DNA of 29,926 nt from Aquificaceae bacterium (lineage in GTDB: Bacteria > Aquificota > Aquificia > Aquificales > Aquificaceae). The stretch spans positions 1-29,926 of the forward strand of contig WGFS01000161.1 in assembly GCA_015492115.1 (NCBI GenBank), read 5' to 3'. The notes below the pieces were generated by a model. That model was not told where the DNA came from and searched no databases. It saw only the letters and a list, made by a program, of their open reading frames with translations. How positions within the stretch are numbered: position 1 is the stretch's first letter; each line of letters starts with the position of its first letter. Positions 1 through 8,398 of this stretch are shown piece by piece. The position numbers and the translations under genes were made by a program.

Positions 1-562
1 CCCTTGAAAGGAGCCCAGAGGATGTCCCGTACATGGCGTCGTGGACTACCTTGAATTCCCTTTCTCTGAAAAGCTCAAGGCTCACCTGCTCCCTCACCCT
101 CGTAAGGTACCCCTCCTCAACGTTTATAAACTGGGGCTCTGCGGAAGGTGCAGGCTCTCCGGACACATCGGCGAGCCTTTTTTCTATTTCACTTACAAAC
201 TCCGGGGTTGCGGAGCCTCCAAAGCTCTCCTTCACCTTGTAGCCGTTGTAGGCAGGCGGGTTGTGGGATGCGGTTATCATGACCCCGTTCTCAAAGCCCA
301 GGTATTTGACACAGAAGGAGACCATAGGGGTAGTGCATGCCCTTTTTGTCAGCTTCACCTCAAGACCTTCCGAGACGAAGACATCGTAAACCTGCCTTGC
401 GAAGTTCTCAGAGGAGAACCTCCAGTCGTAGCCTACCAGGACTCTTTTAAGTCCCTTTTCTTTTAGAACCTCAGCGTGGGCACGCGCGACCTTCCTGACG
501 TTCTCGTAGGTGAACTGGTCTCCTATTACCGCCCTCCATCCGTCCGTCCCAAATTTGATCAT
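1..562 (-). CDS. Phosphoglucomutase/phosphomannomutase family protein, N-terminal 187 codons (3' part outside window)
   Basis: I translated the minus strand from the ATG at 562. The protein opens with IKFGTDGWRAV, the family's N-terminal signature, and carries TASHNPP, the loop with the phosphorylated active-site serine of alpha-D-phosphohexomutases. The frame stays open to the window edge, so the metal-binding and sugar-binding domains are not seen. The family interconverts hexose 1- and 6-phosphates (glucose, mannose or glucosamine; the substrate cannot be set from this part) and feeds nucleotide-sugar synthesis, which fits the nearby glycosyltransferases. It diverges from the GT4 gene at 617 across a 54-nt gap. 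There is no clear ribosome binding site; TAAAAT lies 7 nt upstream of the ATG, so the mRNA may be leaderless. Family assignment is firm. Confidence 0.9.
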   Translation of the reverse strand, partial: MIKFGTDGWRAVIGDQFTYENVRKVARAHAEVLKEKGLKRVLVGYDWRFSSENFARQVYDVFVSEGLEVKLTKRACTTPMVSFCVKYLGFENGVMITASHNPPAYNGYKVKESFGGSATPEFVSEIEKRLADVSGEPAPSAEPQFINVEEGYLTRVREQVSLELFREREFKVVHDAMYGTSSGLLSR

Positions 563-616
563 GGGTATAATTTTAAACTTGTGCACCTATCATGTCGTTC
601 AGTATCATACCAGCAT
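563..616. promoter_or_regulatory. Divergent promoter region between the phosphohexomutase and GT4 genes
   Basis: This AT-rich 54-nt gap must hold both promoters. For the minus gene, TAAAAT (complement of 570-575) ends 7 nt before the ATG at 562. For the plus gene, TATCAT at 603-608 ends 8 nt before the ATG at 617, with a weak TTGTGC at 579-584 (18-nt spacer). A TATAAT also reads plus at 566-571. Neither start has a Shine-Dalgarno sequence, so either or both mRNAs may be leaderless. This rests on motif spacing only. Confidence 0.35.
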
Positions 617-1720
617 ATGAAAGTCCTGAATGTCATAGATGGAACAGGATGGTGTGGAACAAAGGAGCAGTCCTATTTAATAACCCTGTATCTGAAAAAA
701 AGGGGAATAGAAAGTGAGATGGCTTTAGCAAAAAATCACTCGGAAATGATAGAAAAATTACAAGGTAAAGTGAATTTACACTTTTACGGAGAACACAAGA
801 GCGGATTATCAAGGATAAATCCCGTTAATTTAGTGGAGCTTAAAAACATAATTGATAAGGGAATATATGATTTTGTTATAGCCCATTCCTCTCATTCTCT
901 GGACTATGTGTGGTTTGTTTATCCATTCCTGAAGAAAAAACCCAAGATAATAGCTCTCAGAAGATCAGGGTTCATGCCGGGCTTTTTGTCAAGAAAGATC
1001 AAGTATAGAATAGCATCTAAGATAGTTGCTGTATCAAAAAAAGTAGGTGAAGCCCTAAAAAATAAAGCCTTTCCTCCCAATAAAGTTGAGATAATTGAGA
1101 GCGGTATAGACCTGAGCAGGTTCAAACCGGTACCGGAAATCAGGGCTCGGGTTAGGGATAGACTGGGAATATCAGACAGGGAAATACTTTTAATAAACGT
1201 TGCAAACTGGCAACCTTGGCGCAAAGGTCAAGAGGTTATCCTGAAGGCACTATCCCTGATCAGAAATCAACCCTTCAAGATGCTGTTCGTTGGAAGCGGA
1301 ACGGATTCCGAAGAAGCACTCGCAAGCTTCAAAGAGTTTGAATTAGAGGACAGATGTATTGGTTTTGGGTTCAGGGAGGATGTGCATGAACTGCTTCAGG
1401 CTTCGGACATTTTTATATTTGGTTCTTTTTCTGAAGGGATAGCAGGTGCTGTCTTGCAGGCTATGGCAACGGGTAAGATAGTTGTATCAACAAACGCAGG
1501 AGGCATACCAGAATATTTGATAGATGGGTACAATGGCTTCATGGTAAACGTGGGGGATTATAAAGCGATGGCGGATAAGATAATGACAGCAATTAAGATG
1601 AACGACAACAGGAAAGAGGAGATTTCAAAAAATGCAATACAGACTGCGAGTAATTATTCCATAGAGAATACTGTTGACAAGTATATAAATCTATTTAAAA
1701 AGTTGCAACCTTCTATTTGA
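617..1720 (+). CDS. Glycosyltransferase family 4 protein
   Basis: A 367-residue GT-B fold enzyme, usual length for GT4. The start is the ATG at 617, giving MKVLNVIDGTGW; the open frame extends upstream to 476, but that part overlaps the phosphohexomutase and does not look like coding. The N-terminal half is the acceptor domain. The C-terminal half shows the donor domain: LLINVANWQPWRKGQEVI, then LFVGSGTDSEEA, then the nucleotide-sugar motif SDIFIFGSFSEGIAGAVLQAMATGK followed by NAGGIPEYL. The pattern EGIAGAVLQAMA is the EX7E type typical of retaining GT4 enzymes. It probably adds a sugar to lipopolysaccharide or another envelope glycan; sugar and linkage are unknown. The gene is clearly richer in A/T than its surroundings (AAA, ATA, TTA codons), lies opposite to the main glycan operon, and its end overlaps the convergent GT2 gene by 8 nt. 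Recent acquisition is likely. Confidence 0.88.
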   Translation: MKVLNVIDGTGWCGTKEQSYLITLYLKKRGIESEMALAKNHSEMIEKLQGKVNLHFYGEHKSGLSRINPVNLVELKNIIDKGIYDFVIAHSSHSLDYVWFVYPFLKKKPKIIALRRSGFMPGFLSRKIKYRIASKIVAVSKKVGEALKNKAFPPNKVEIIESGIDLSRFKPVPEIRARVRDRLGISDREILLINVANWQPWRKGQEVILKALSLIRNQPFKMLFVGSGTDSEEALASFKEFELEDRCIGFGFREDVHELLQASDIFIFGSFSEGIAGAVLQAMATGKIVVSTNAGGIPEYLIDGYNGFMVNVGDYKAMADKIMTAIKMNDNRKEEISKNAIQTASNYSIENTVDKYINLFKKLQPSI

Positions 1721-2588
1721 TATGCTTGATAAATCTATCAACTCTGAGCCCCCATTTTAAGGCATTTACTATATTCCTTGAATTTCTCAAGAGGGATGGC
1801 TTCCTTAGAACTGATTTAAATAGCAGGAACCAGCCGACAGGCAAGTTTCCAAACCTCATACATATAAGAGCTGTATGTAGTGTAAAGTAAGGGATGTATC
1901 TATCAGGAATCTTTTCTCTATAATTCTCGTAAAGTCTAAGCGTTGAACGCATAAATCGGGGATTGTTGCTCGTTCTTTCCCCATGCTCCCTTATCATAAC
2001 CTTTCTGTTGTCCAGTATCTTGATCTCCTTTCCCTCAAGAAAGTAGCGGATAAACAGCTCCCAGTCCTCCCTCGGGATGTATTCGTTTTCGTATTTAATA
2101 AAACTTTCTCTCCTGAGAGATGTTGCGGAGGGATAACCTACCAAAGAGCTGAAGATAACTTCTCCATCATCTCTTGGTATGGGTTTTCTTGACACCCTGA
2201 TTACCTCACTGTTTTCATCTATAAACTCTCTGGGAATTGAATAGACAACGTCGTATCCCTCTTCAAGATATTCCAAAGAGCTCTCTACATAGTCTTCTTT
2301 CCATTCGTCATCGTAGTCAAGGAAGAATATGAATTCTCCCTTAGCTATATCTACACCTCTGTTTCTTGTATAAGCCCTTTCCTTGTTAACTTCATTTCTA
2401 AAATACAGAATTCTTTTATCCCTCAGAGATTCAACAACCTCACACGTTTTATCTGTAGAAGCGTCATCTATAACTATCACCTCATCAGGACTTATAGTTT
2501 GATTCAGAGCTGATTCTATAGCCTTTTTTATAAATTTCTCCCCGTTATAAACGGGGATTATGACGCTTACTCTGGATTTCTCTCCCAC
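1713..2588 (-). CDS. Glycosyltransferase family 2 protein
   Basis: 291 residues with a GT-A fold. The N terminus has VSVIIPVYNGEKFI, then VIVIDDASTDKT, then FIFFLDYDDEW, where the DxD-type acidic cluster binds the metal and nucleotide-sugar. This is the standard inverting GT2 layout. The start is GTG at 2588, with GGAG 7 nt upstream inside the end of the previous gene; the two genes overlap by 22 nt. No membrane helices are obvious, so it is probably cytosolic or membrane-peripheral, acting on a lipid-linked or lipid A-core acceptor. It is the last gene of the long minus-strand unit and is more A/T-rich than the genes upstream. Acceptor and sugar are not predictable. Confidence 0.87.
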   Translation of the reverse strand: MGEKSRVSVIIPVYNGEKFIKKAIESALNQTISPDEVIVIDDASTDKTCEVVESLRDKRILYFRNEVNKERAYTRNRGVDIAKGEFIFFLDYDDEWKEDYVESSLEYLEEGYDVVYSIPREFIDENSEVIRVSRKPIPRDDGEVIFSSLVGYPSATSLRRESFIKYENEYIPREDWELFIRYFLEGKEIKILDNRKVMIREHGERTSNNPRFMRSTLRLYENYREKIPDRYIPYFTLHTALICMRFGNLPVGWFLLFKSVLRKPSLLRNSRNIVNALKWGLRVDRFIKHIK

Positions 2589-3358
2589 AGCTTATCTCCA
2601 AGGGAGCTTCTCAGGTTCCTCTCGTAAAGGAAAGAGTATTTCATAAAGGTGTAAAATGAAGCTATTACAGCTATGAGGAAGCCTCTTTTACCATCAAGGA
2701 AGCTCTTTTTGATTATAAATTCTTTTAAAAAAGTCCATACAGGGCGGAACACAATGTCTTTAGTAAAGGAAACCTTCTTTTCTGCAACAAACTTATCTTC
2801 GGCATCTATTTTAGCAAATTCAATACCTTTAACTATCTGATGCTTTACACTCTTGTATGGGAAGTGAAGTAAGCACCCCTTCAATTTTGCTGTTTTACCG
2901 TCTATGAAAAGGGATTCGTGTATCCTTCCTTCCCATCTAGGGTTAGCACCTTTAAGAACCAACCTCAACCTCCACTCGGGTTGCCATGTGTATCTGAGAA
3001 GCCTACCCATGTAATAAGTCCTTCTGTTTATCAAGTATCCGTCCGCCTTTGGGTTTTTCAGCTCCTCTCTTATGCTTTTCCTTAACTCTTCAGAGACCAC
3101 CTCGTCTGCGTCCAGAAAAAGTACCCACTCTTGGGTACACTTCTCAAGGGCAGAGTTCTTCTGCCCAGCGTACCCCTTCCAGTCCTCAACGTAAACCCTT
3201 GCTCCGTAAGACTCGGCGATCTCTCTCGTCCTGTCCGTGGAGCGAGAGTCAACCACCACTATCTCGGAGGCTATGTCCTTAACTGATTCCAGCGTCCTGC
3301 CTATTATGTCCTCCTCGTTGTAAGTTATTATCGCGACCGAGAGGGGAAGCCTATCCAT
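2567..3358 (-). CDS. Glycosyltransferase family 2 protein, WaaE/KdtX-like
   Basis: 263 residues from the ATG at 3358; a GTG at 3367 is an alternative that would overlap the aminotransferase further. Motifs in order: LSVAIITYNEEDIIG, EIVVVDSRSTDRT, WKGYAGQKNSALE, WVLFLDADE, and EWRLRLV with RWEGRIHESL. The combination WxGYAxQKN and LDADE, then GRIHE, is typical of the WaaE/KdtX group, which glucosylates the inner-core heptose of lipopolysaccharide. The C-terminal part (FRPVWTFLKEFIIKKSFLDG) matches the conserved tail of that group. It follows the aminotransferase with an 8-nt overlap and overlaps the next GT2. GT2 membership is firm; the WaaE-like role is an inference from motifs and context. 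Confidence 0.87.
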   Translation of the reverse strand: MDRLPLSVAIITYNEEDIIGRTLESVKDIASEIVVVDSRSTDRTREIAESYGARVYVEDWKGYAGQKNSALEKCTQEWVLFLDADEVVSEELRKSIREELKNPKADGYLINRRTYYMGRLLRYTWQPEWRLRLVLKGANPRWEGRIHESLFIDGKTAKLKGCLLHFPYKSVKHQIVKGIEFAKIDAEDKFVAEKKVSFTKDIVFRPVWTFLKEFIIKKSFLDGKRGFLIAVIASFYTFMKYSFLYERNLRSSLGDKLWERNPE

Positions 3359-4496
3359 CCTTAACACCGGGGTGTACAGCGCTCAGGTACTCACCGACAG
3401 CCCTACCAAACTCAAAACTGTGTCCGAGAGACCTCAGAGCAAGTTCCAGAGCTGAGAGAGCTACCGGCATGTCCATTACATCCATCCCCATGTGGGATAT
3501 CCTGAATATTTTACCTTTGAGCTTACCCTGCCCTCCCGCAGTCCTTACACCGAGCCTGAGCATCTCCCTTCTTAAGGCTTCAGGGTCAACACCCTCAGGA
3601 GGTAGAACCGTGGTAAGTGAAAGGGAGGGATTTTCTGGGAAAATGCTGAGCCCCAGAGCCTCAATCGCCCTTTTCATACCCTCAGAGATGAGTCTGTACC
3701 TTTCTTCTACCCTTTCCATCCCTTCCTCAAGGAGCATGGATAGGGACTCTCTGAGGGCAAGGATAAGGCTAATTGCGGGAGTGAAGGCTGTCTGCCCTTC
3801 CTTTTGTTTCTTTAGCTCCTCCTTTACGTTGAAGTAGTAAGACCTGTCGGTCAGCCTCTCCTTAGCTCTTTCGGAAAACCACAGCATAGAGAGTCCTGGA
3901 GGTAGCATGAAGGCTTTCTGAGAGCCACCCACAACAACGTCCAGACCCCACTCGTGGGGCTTCATGTTGTACACCCCGAGGGCCGTTATAGCGTCAACAA
4001 CGAGGAGGGTGTCCGTGTCCTTAGTAATCTGGGCGAGTACTTGTACATCATGATAAGCTCCCGTAGAGCTTTCGGATGCCTGAACGAGGACTCCCCTGCA
4101 GTCTGGGTTTTCCCTGAGGAGCTTCTCCACGGCTTCAGGGTCAACGCTCTTTCCCCACTCAACCTCAAGCTCTATAACATTAAGTCTGTACTTTTTCCCA
4201 AGCTCAGCCCATCTCTCCCCGAACTTCCCCCCGACAACAGCTATAACCTTGTCCCCTTCCTCAAAGAAATTCAGAACTGAAGCCTCCATGGCTCCGGTTC
4301 CCGAGGAGGCGAAGAAGACGAAGTTTTCTTCTTTGCAGTCAACGAGCTGTTTAAAGAGCTCCCTCGTCTCCAGAAAAGCCTCCCTGAACTCAGGAGTCCT
4401 GTGGTGGATTATCTGCCTGCCGAGAACCTCCCTGACCCTGTCTGGAATCTCAACTGGTCCCGGCGTGAATATCCTCTCTCCTTTTAAGGGTTTCAT
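3351..4496 (-). CDS. Class V aminotransferase, alanine/serine-glyoxylate aminotransferase type
   Basis: 381 residues, usual for this PLP-dependent fold-type I family. Seen: TPGPVEIPDRV near the N terminus, SSGTGAMEASV (phosphate-binding loop), LLVVDAITALG (Asp that contacts the pyridine nitrogen), and GSQKAFMLPPGL with K194 as the Schiff-base lysine. The start is the ATG at 4496; a TTG at 4505 abuts the stop of the GT4 gene but is less likely. The family moves amino groups from alanine or serine to glyoxylate or pyruvate, and also includes a subunit reported with cyanobacterial soluble hydrogenase. Its role in a glycan operon is unclear: it may supply serine/glycine or be there only by operon mixing. 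Its sequence gives no sign of a sugar aminotransferase, which belong to another subgroup. Confidence 0.87.
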   Translation of the reverse strand: MKPLKGERIFTPGPVEIPDRVREVLGRQIIHHRTPEFREAFLETRELFKQLVDCKEENFVFFASSGTGAMEASVLNFFEEGDKVIAVVGGKFGERWAELGKKYRLNVIELEVEWGKSVDPEAVEKLLRENPDCRGVLVQASESSTGAYHDVQVLAQITKDTDTLLVVDAITALGVYNMKPHEWGLDVVVGGSQKAFMLPPGLSMLWFSERAKERLTDRSYYFNVKEELKKQKEGQTAFTPAISLILALRESLSMLLEEGMERVEERYRLISEGMKRAIEALGLSIFPENPSLSLTTVLPPEGVDPEALRREMLRLGVRTAGGQGKLKGKIFRISHMGMDVMDMPVALSALELALRSLGHSFEFGRAVGEYLSAVHPGVKDG

Positions 4497-4505
4497 GGAA
4501 TACAA

Positions 4506-5579
4506 TTATAAGCGGTCGTTATAGATAGCATTAATAAACTTTTCCAAAACAACATCCCTGTGGAACTTGCTCATATACAGCCCGTGAGCTCTCTCCTGAA
4601 AGGAGGCTCTGAGCTCTCTGTTCTCTATAAGTTTGATCGTTTTGTCCAGCATACTTTTGACATCTCCGGGTTTGACCAAAAAACCGTTGACCCCGTTCTC
4701 AACCAGATAAGGTATATTGCCTTTACTCGTAGCTACAACCGCTGTTTTGGAGGCGAAGGCTTCCACCACAGTTCTCGCAAAGCTCTCCTCCGCGTGTGTG
4801 GGCATGAGAAATATGTCTGAAGCCATAAAGAAATCCGCCACCCTTTTCTGCGGTCCTCTAACTACCTTCTCTCCCAGCCTCGCCTTTGTTTCCTCCAGCT
4901 CGCTACCACCCCCCACCACCAAAGCCTTAACGTTACTGTACCTTTCCTTTACAGCCTCAAAAACCTCTAAGAACTCGTATATACCCTTTCCTCTCTCCAC
5001 CTTACCGCAGTAAAGGAGGACTACATCCTCCTTCGCTATGCCCAGTCTTTCCCTTGCTTCCCTCCTACGCTCCTCCGAGAACTCAAACTCCTCAGGGTCT
5101 ATGAAGTTATAAACGACCTCAACCTTCTCCTCATACACTCCCTCCTTTCTTACGAGGAACTCCTTAACGTAATCGCTGACCGCAAGTATCCTGTATGCCC
5201 GTGGGAATACGAGCTTCTTGAGCAGAAGGGGCTGTTTCGCCACCATGTGTCTGAATAAGACAAGCTCTGCTCCAGAAACTTTCGCACTCAGAAAGGCGTT
5301 CAGGTACTCGTTCCCGTTGTTGGCTATGAGTATATCAGGCTTTATCCTTATAGCTTCCTTCACAAGCTTCAAAGTGCTCAAAGGGGAGAACTCCGACCTG
5401 AACCTGACGTAAAACTTCTTTACCCCTTCCGTATTTCTGTCCACGAAGCTGTCTCTGGCGACAGCGAGGAAAAGTTCTATGTCTCTTTCCTTTGAGATAG
5501 CTTTGACGAAGTCTATCGTGTGCTGTTCTGTTCCGCCGGGGTTGGTTTCGGGTCTCCCGTTCAGCCACAGGATCTTCAT
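4506..5579 (-). CDS. Glycosyltransferase family 4 protein
   Basis: 357 residues, GT-B fold. The N terminus MKILWLNGRPETNPGGTEQH has the glycine-rich acceptor-side loop. The donor domain shows LLYCGKVERGKGIYEFLEV, ALVVGGGSELEE, and FFMASDIFLMPTHAEESFARTVVEAFASKTAVVA, which includes the E-x7-E pattern of retaining GT4 enzymes, followed by GNIPYLVENGVNGFLV. It starts at an ATG 3 nt after the deacetylase stop and is probably translated as part of the same mRNA. It likely builds a cell-surface polysaccharide or lipopolysaccharide outer core. Sugar specificity cannot be read from the sequence. Confidence 0.9.
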   Translation of the reverse strand: MKILWLNGRPETNPGGTEQHTIDFVKAISKERDIELFLAVARDSFVDRNTEGVKKFYVRFRSEFSPLSTLKLVKEAIRIKPDILIANNGNEYLNAFLSAKVSGAELVLFRHMVAKQPLLLKKLVFPRAYRILAVSDYVKEFLVRKEGVYEEKVEVVYNFIDPEEFEFSEERRREARERLGIAKEDVVLLYCGKVERGKGIYEFLEVFEAVKERYSNVKALVVGGGSELEETKARLGEKVVRGPQKRVADFFMASDIFLMPTHAEESFARTVVEAFASKTAVVATSKGNIPYLVENGVNGFLVKPGDVKSMLDKTIKLIENRELRASFQERAHGLYMSKFHRDVVLEKFINAIYNDRL

Positions 5580-5582
5580 CCT

Positions 5583-6260
5583 TCAGTACCTGTAAAATTT
5601 CTTTATGAAGCTAAATAAAACGAAGAGCTTGTTTCCGAAAACGCCTATCCTCCCTATCCTGTAGGGGTCTTCAAGAGAAAACTTCTTCTGCTCAGTGGTG
5701 AAGGCGAACCTGTAGCCCGCCCTCTTAACCGTCTCCACAACTCTCTCGTCGTAACTTCCGTAAGGATAGCAGAAGGTGTCCACCTCAACGCCGAGCTTGT
5801 CCTCCAGCAGAAGCTTGGACTGGTGAACTTCCTTCTCTAATTCTCTGTCAGAGAGCCTCGTCAGATCCGGGTGGCTCAGGGAGTGGGAACCCACTCTGTG
5901 CCCCCTGCTAACTATAAATCTGAGATCCTCCCAGCTCATCAGCTCCTTTTTGACGTTGAGTTTCCTCCAGTCCCACTCATTGTACCTGCCCACCATGTCC
6001 GCCGGTACGAATACGTAGGCTCTGAAGCCAAACTCCTCTAACAGAGGCAGTGCGTTGTCCAAAAAGTCCCTGTAGGCGTCGTCAAAGGTAAGTATGACCC
6101 CTTTCCCCTTCTCCTCGCCGAGAAAAGAAGAGCTGTAACCCACGGACTTTAAGAACCTGAGCTGTCTTCTGAACTGCGGAGGGGTTACGTAAAGGCTCTT
6201 CAACTTCGCAGATTTCGGTGGGAAGTCTACGTTGTGATACATTAGGGCTTTACACTTCAT
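5583..6260 (-). CDS. Polysaccharide deacetylase (NodB homology, CE4)
   Basis: 225 residues. All three main NodB motifs are visible: motif 1 LTFDDAY (D60, D61; catalytic base and metal ligand), motif 2 GSHSLSHPDL (H126 and H130, metal ligands), motif 3 CYPYGSYD (about 164-171). The usual TFDDG is TFDDA here. There is no signal peptide, so it probably works in the cytoplasm on a lipid-linked or nucleotide-activated N-acetylated sugar rather than on peptidoglycan; that location is inferred. The N-terminal MYHNV is also typical of the family. It overlaps the GT9 gene by 11 nt and lies 3 nt before the GT4 gene. Removal of an acetyl group from GlcNAc in the surface glycan is a reasonable guess. Confidence 0.9.
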   Translation of the reverse strand: MKCKALMYHNVDFPPKSAKLKSLYVTPPQFRRQLRFLKSVGYSSSFLGEEKGKGVILTFDDAYRDFLDNALPLLEEFGFRAYVFVPADMVGRYNEWDWRKLNVKKELMSWEDLRFIVSRGHRVGSHSLSHPDLTRLSDRELEKEVHQSKLLLEDKLGVEVDTFCYPYGSYDERVVETVKRAGYRFAFTTEQKKFSLEDPYRIGRIGVFGNKLFVLFSFIKKFYRY

Positions 6261-7284
6261 CCCTGAGCTCCTTTATGAGTTCCAACGCACGATCTATATC
6301 CGCCTCCTCCTGAAGGACAATATTCCTTACCCACGGATGGTTGTGGTATGAAGATGGAAAGTCCTTTACAAAAACGCCCAGTGTTGGGACTCTGAGGGCG
6401 ACCGATATGTGGTAAGGTCCGCTGTCGGTTGTAACAAACAGGGAGAAGGACTTTATGAGTCCGGGCAGTTCAAGTATATTCGTTTTTCCCGCAAGGTCAA
6501 CGGCGGGAAGGTTGTATCTTTTCAGAAACTCCTCATTCACATCCTTTTCAAAATCCGCTCCGGTGAGTATAAGGAAGGCGGACATCTCCTCCTGTATCTT
6601 GCTCACAAGCTCCCTGAGGAGTTCTATATCAGGTCTCTTCCAGAGTGCATCGGGTGTACCGCAACCTATGTTGAGCCCGATGAGGGACACGTTTTCAGGA
6701 ATATCAAACACTTTGCGAAAGCTCTCCCTGAACCTGACCGATTCTAAAGGCTCTTCAATCTCTATCGGTATGCCGTCCCTCTCTATCCCGAGGGCGGAGA
6801 GGACAACGAAGAACCTGTCTGTGTAGTCCTCACTTCTGAGCACTTTTCTTGTGGGAGGCGAGGAAGAGGTGTAGAAGAGGGATCTGAGCGGGATCTCTCC
6901 CACTCCCAAGGAAGGTATGCGGTACTTGAGACGTGCGAGAAGACAGAGGAAGGAACTCTTCAAACCGTGAGGTTCAAAGTCTATTATGAGATCGGGATTT
7001 ACCTTCTCAATAATTTTCATGAAATCGGATGCTAACCTTCGCCAGTCTTTTAAACCCTTGATCCTCTTGTCTATGGAGTGGAAAGAGGTCAGGAGATGAT
7101 GCTTTGAGATGAGTCTCTCGGAGGGGTAACCTGGCTCCTTCGTCAGGAGGACAAGATGGAGTTCCGCCTCGGGAAACCTGTTCTTCAGAGCCCTCCAGCT
7201 CGCGGACGCTCTCAGCAGATCCCCTATCCCCGCAGAGTGCCCCACTATCATAAGGATCCTTCTGGGATCAATTCCGAGCGTCAT
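6250..7284 (-). CDS. Glycosyltransferase family 9 (heptosyltransferase-like)
   Basis: 344 residues. The N terminus RRILMIVGHSAGIGDLLRAS is the GT9 form of the acceptor-domain P-loop-like segment. The middle has DLIIDFEPHGLKSSFL. The donor domain shows GLNIGCGTPDALWKRPD, an AGKT...LPGLIKSFSLFVTTDSGPYHIS segment and LRVPTLGVF, the core GT9 signature with the conserved D-S-G-P-x-H. Family members transfer ADP-heptose to the inner core of lipopolysaccharide (WaaC/WaaF/WaaQ). Which heptose it adds is not clear. The ATG start overlaps the O-antigen ligase gene by 17 nt. The context of an O-antigen ligase-like gene just upstream supports a lipopolysaccharide role. Confidence 0.88.
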   Translation of the reverse strand: MTLGIDPRRILMIVGHSAGIGDLLRASASWRALKNRFPEAELHLVLLTKEPGYPSERLISKHHLLTSFHSIDKRIKGLKDWRRLASDFMKIIEKVNPDLIIDFEPHGLKSSFLCLLARLKYRIPSLGVGEIPLRSLFYTSSSPPTRKVLRSEDYTDRFFVVLSALGIERDGIPIEIEEPLESVRFRESFRKVFDIPENVSLIGLNIGCGTPDALWKRPDIELLRELVSKIQEEMSAFLILTGADFEKDVNEEFLKRYNLPAVDLAGKTNILELPGLIKSFSLFVTTDSGPYHISVALRVPTLGVFVKDFPSSYHNHPWVRNIVLQEEADIDRALELIKELRDEV

Positions 7285-8398
7285 CCTTTTCTACAATTCT
7301 AAACAGAAAGAGGTAAAGGGGAAGCAAAGCGTCCCAGAAACCTGTGAATATGGAGCCGGCAAAAAGCACGGAGGGAGTGAGCAGAAGAGGGATCTCCAGA
7401 AAGTCTTTCAATTTCCTCCTTACGACGTAAACGTAGTAGGAAAACATGATCCAGAGTATGCCGAAAAGCCCGAGGGCACCCTTCTCTATGAATTCAGATA
7501 GAAAGAGAACCGACTCGTAGGTTCCTCCGACCGGAGACCTCGGCTGAAGGTAGTAGCCGGAGTTTATCCCGTGACCTATAAGCAGGGGAAGGTAATTCCC
7601 CTCTCTCAGGTCCTTTCTGAGCACCTCTACGCCGGCTTTGGCTATGTTCCATCGGGTTGTTGAGATGAGGTTGAGGGTCTCCTCGTTTATCTCCCTCCTC
7701 CCTGTTATGACCTCAAGGGTTGTCTTGAACCTTACATCCTTAGTTGATAGGATAAGGAACGTTCCCACACCTCCCGCCAGCAGGACTAAGAGTATAGCCA
7801 GGAGAACCTTCCTGTTTACTCTGTCTCTCAGAAGCCAGAGCAAAAGTAGGAGCGTAAAGCCGTAGCCCATCATCCCAGACCTTCTCATGCTTAGAAACAC
7901 AAAGGAGGTAAAGACCACAAAGAGGAAAAAGTATCCAGCTCTCCTGTGCTCTAAGAACATACCTATCGCAGACAGGGAGAATATAGAGTAGAAGACCCCG
8001 ACCTCAAACCAACCACCCCACAGGGGAGCAGGCTGTCCTGTCTTGTAGAACTTGTAAAGGACTACCGGGATCAGTACAACACCGATCGTTATAAACAGAC
8101 GGTTAACGTTCAGAAGAAGTTCTCTGTCCCCCTTCACGCGAGCTCCCAGCCCGTAAAGGAACAGGAACGGACCCCTCTCCACAGCCTTACCTATCTGTTG
8201 GGGTGTGTACAGAAGGGTTGAGAGGAGGACGGAGAGAGAGTAGAGAGAGAGGGGCTTTATAAACCTCCCCCTGAAGGCTTCTCTTCTTTTGAAGAGAACG
8301 TAAGCATAGTACATCAGGTAAAGAACGACGAGAGCCTCAAAAAGGGTTATGGAGATGAAGGCGGAGATCAGAAGGACATAAACATGTCTTTGGCTCAT
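7268..8398 (-). CDS. O-antigen ligase/polymerase-like integral membrane protein (WaaL/Wzy family)
   Basis: 376 residues with about 10-12 hydrophobic helices and little sequence identity to call on, as is usual for this family. A short conserved patch lies in the large loop: LLIGHGINSGYYL followed by TYESVLFLSEFIEKGALGL, which matches the Wzy_C region of O-antigen ligases and polymerases. The start is the ATG at 8398, overlapping the ndk stop as TGATG; a TTG just upstream is less likely. It should sit in the inner membrane and either ligate undecaprenyl-linked glycan to lipid A-core or polymerise repeat units. Ligase versus polymerase cannot be decided here. Its place between ndk and GT9 marks the start of the glycan block. 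Confidence 0.8.
   Translation of the reverse strand: MSQRHVYVLLISAFISITLFEALVVLYLMYYAYVLFKRREAFRGRFIKPLSLYSLSVLLSTLLYTPQQIGKAVERGPFLFLYGLGARVKGDRELLLNVNRLFITIGVVLIPVVLYKFYKTGQPAPLWGGWFEVGVFYSIFSLSAIGMFLEHRRAGYFFLFVVFTSFVFLSMRRSGMMGYGFTLLLLLWLLRDRVNRKVLLAILLVLLAGGVGTFLILSTKDVRFKTTLEVITGRREINEETLNLISTTRWNIAKAGVEVLRKDLREGNYLPLLIGHGINSGYYLQPRSPVGGTYESVLFLSEFIEKGALGLFGILWIMFSYYVYVVRRKLKDFLEIPLLLTPSVLFAGSIFTGFWDALLPLYLFLFRIVEKDDARN

Noticed and set aside
41..466. A 141-codon plus-strand open frame at the left edge
   Set aside because: The opposite strand encodes the phosphohexomutase with clear family motifs; this frame is its shadow.
476..616. N-terminal extension of the GT4 gene
   Set aside because: It overlaps the phosphohexomutase start region and does not resemble GT4; MKVLNVIDG at 617 is the family N terminus.
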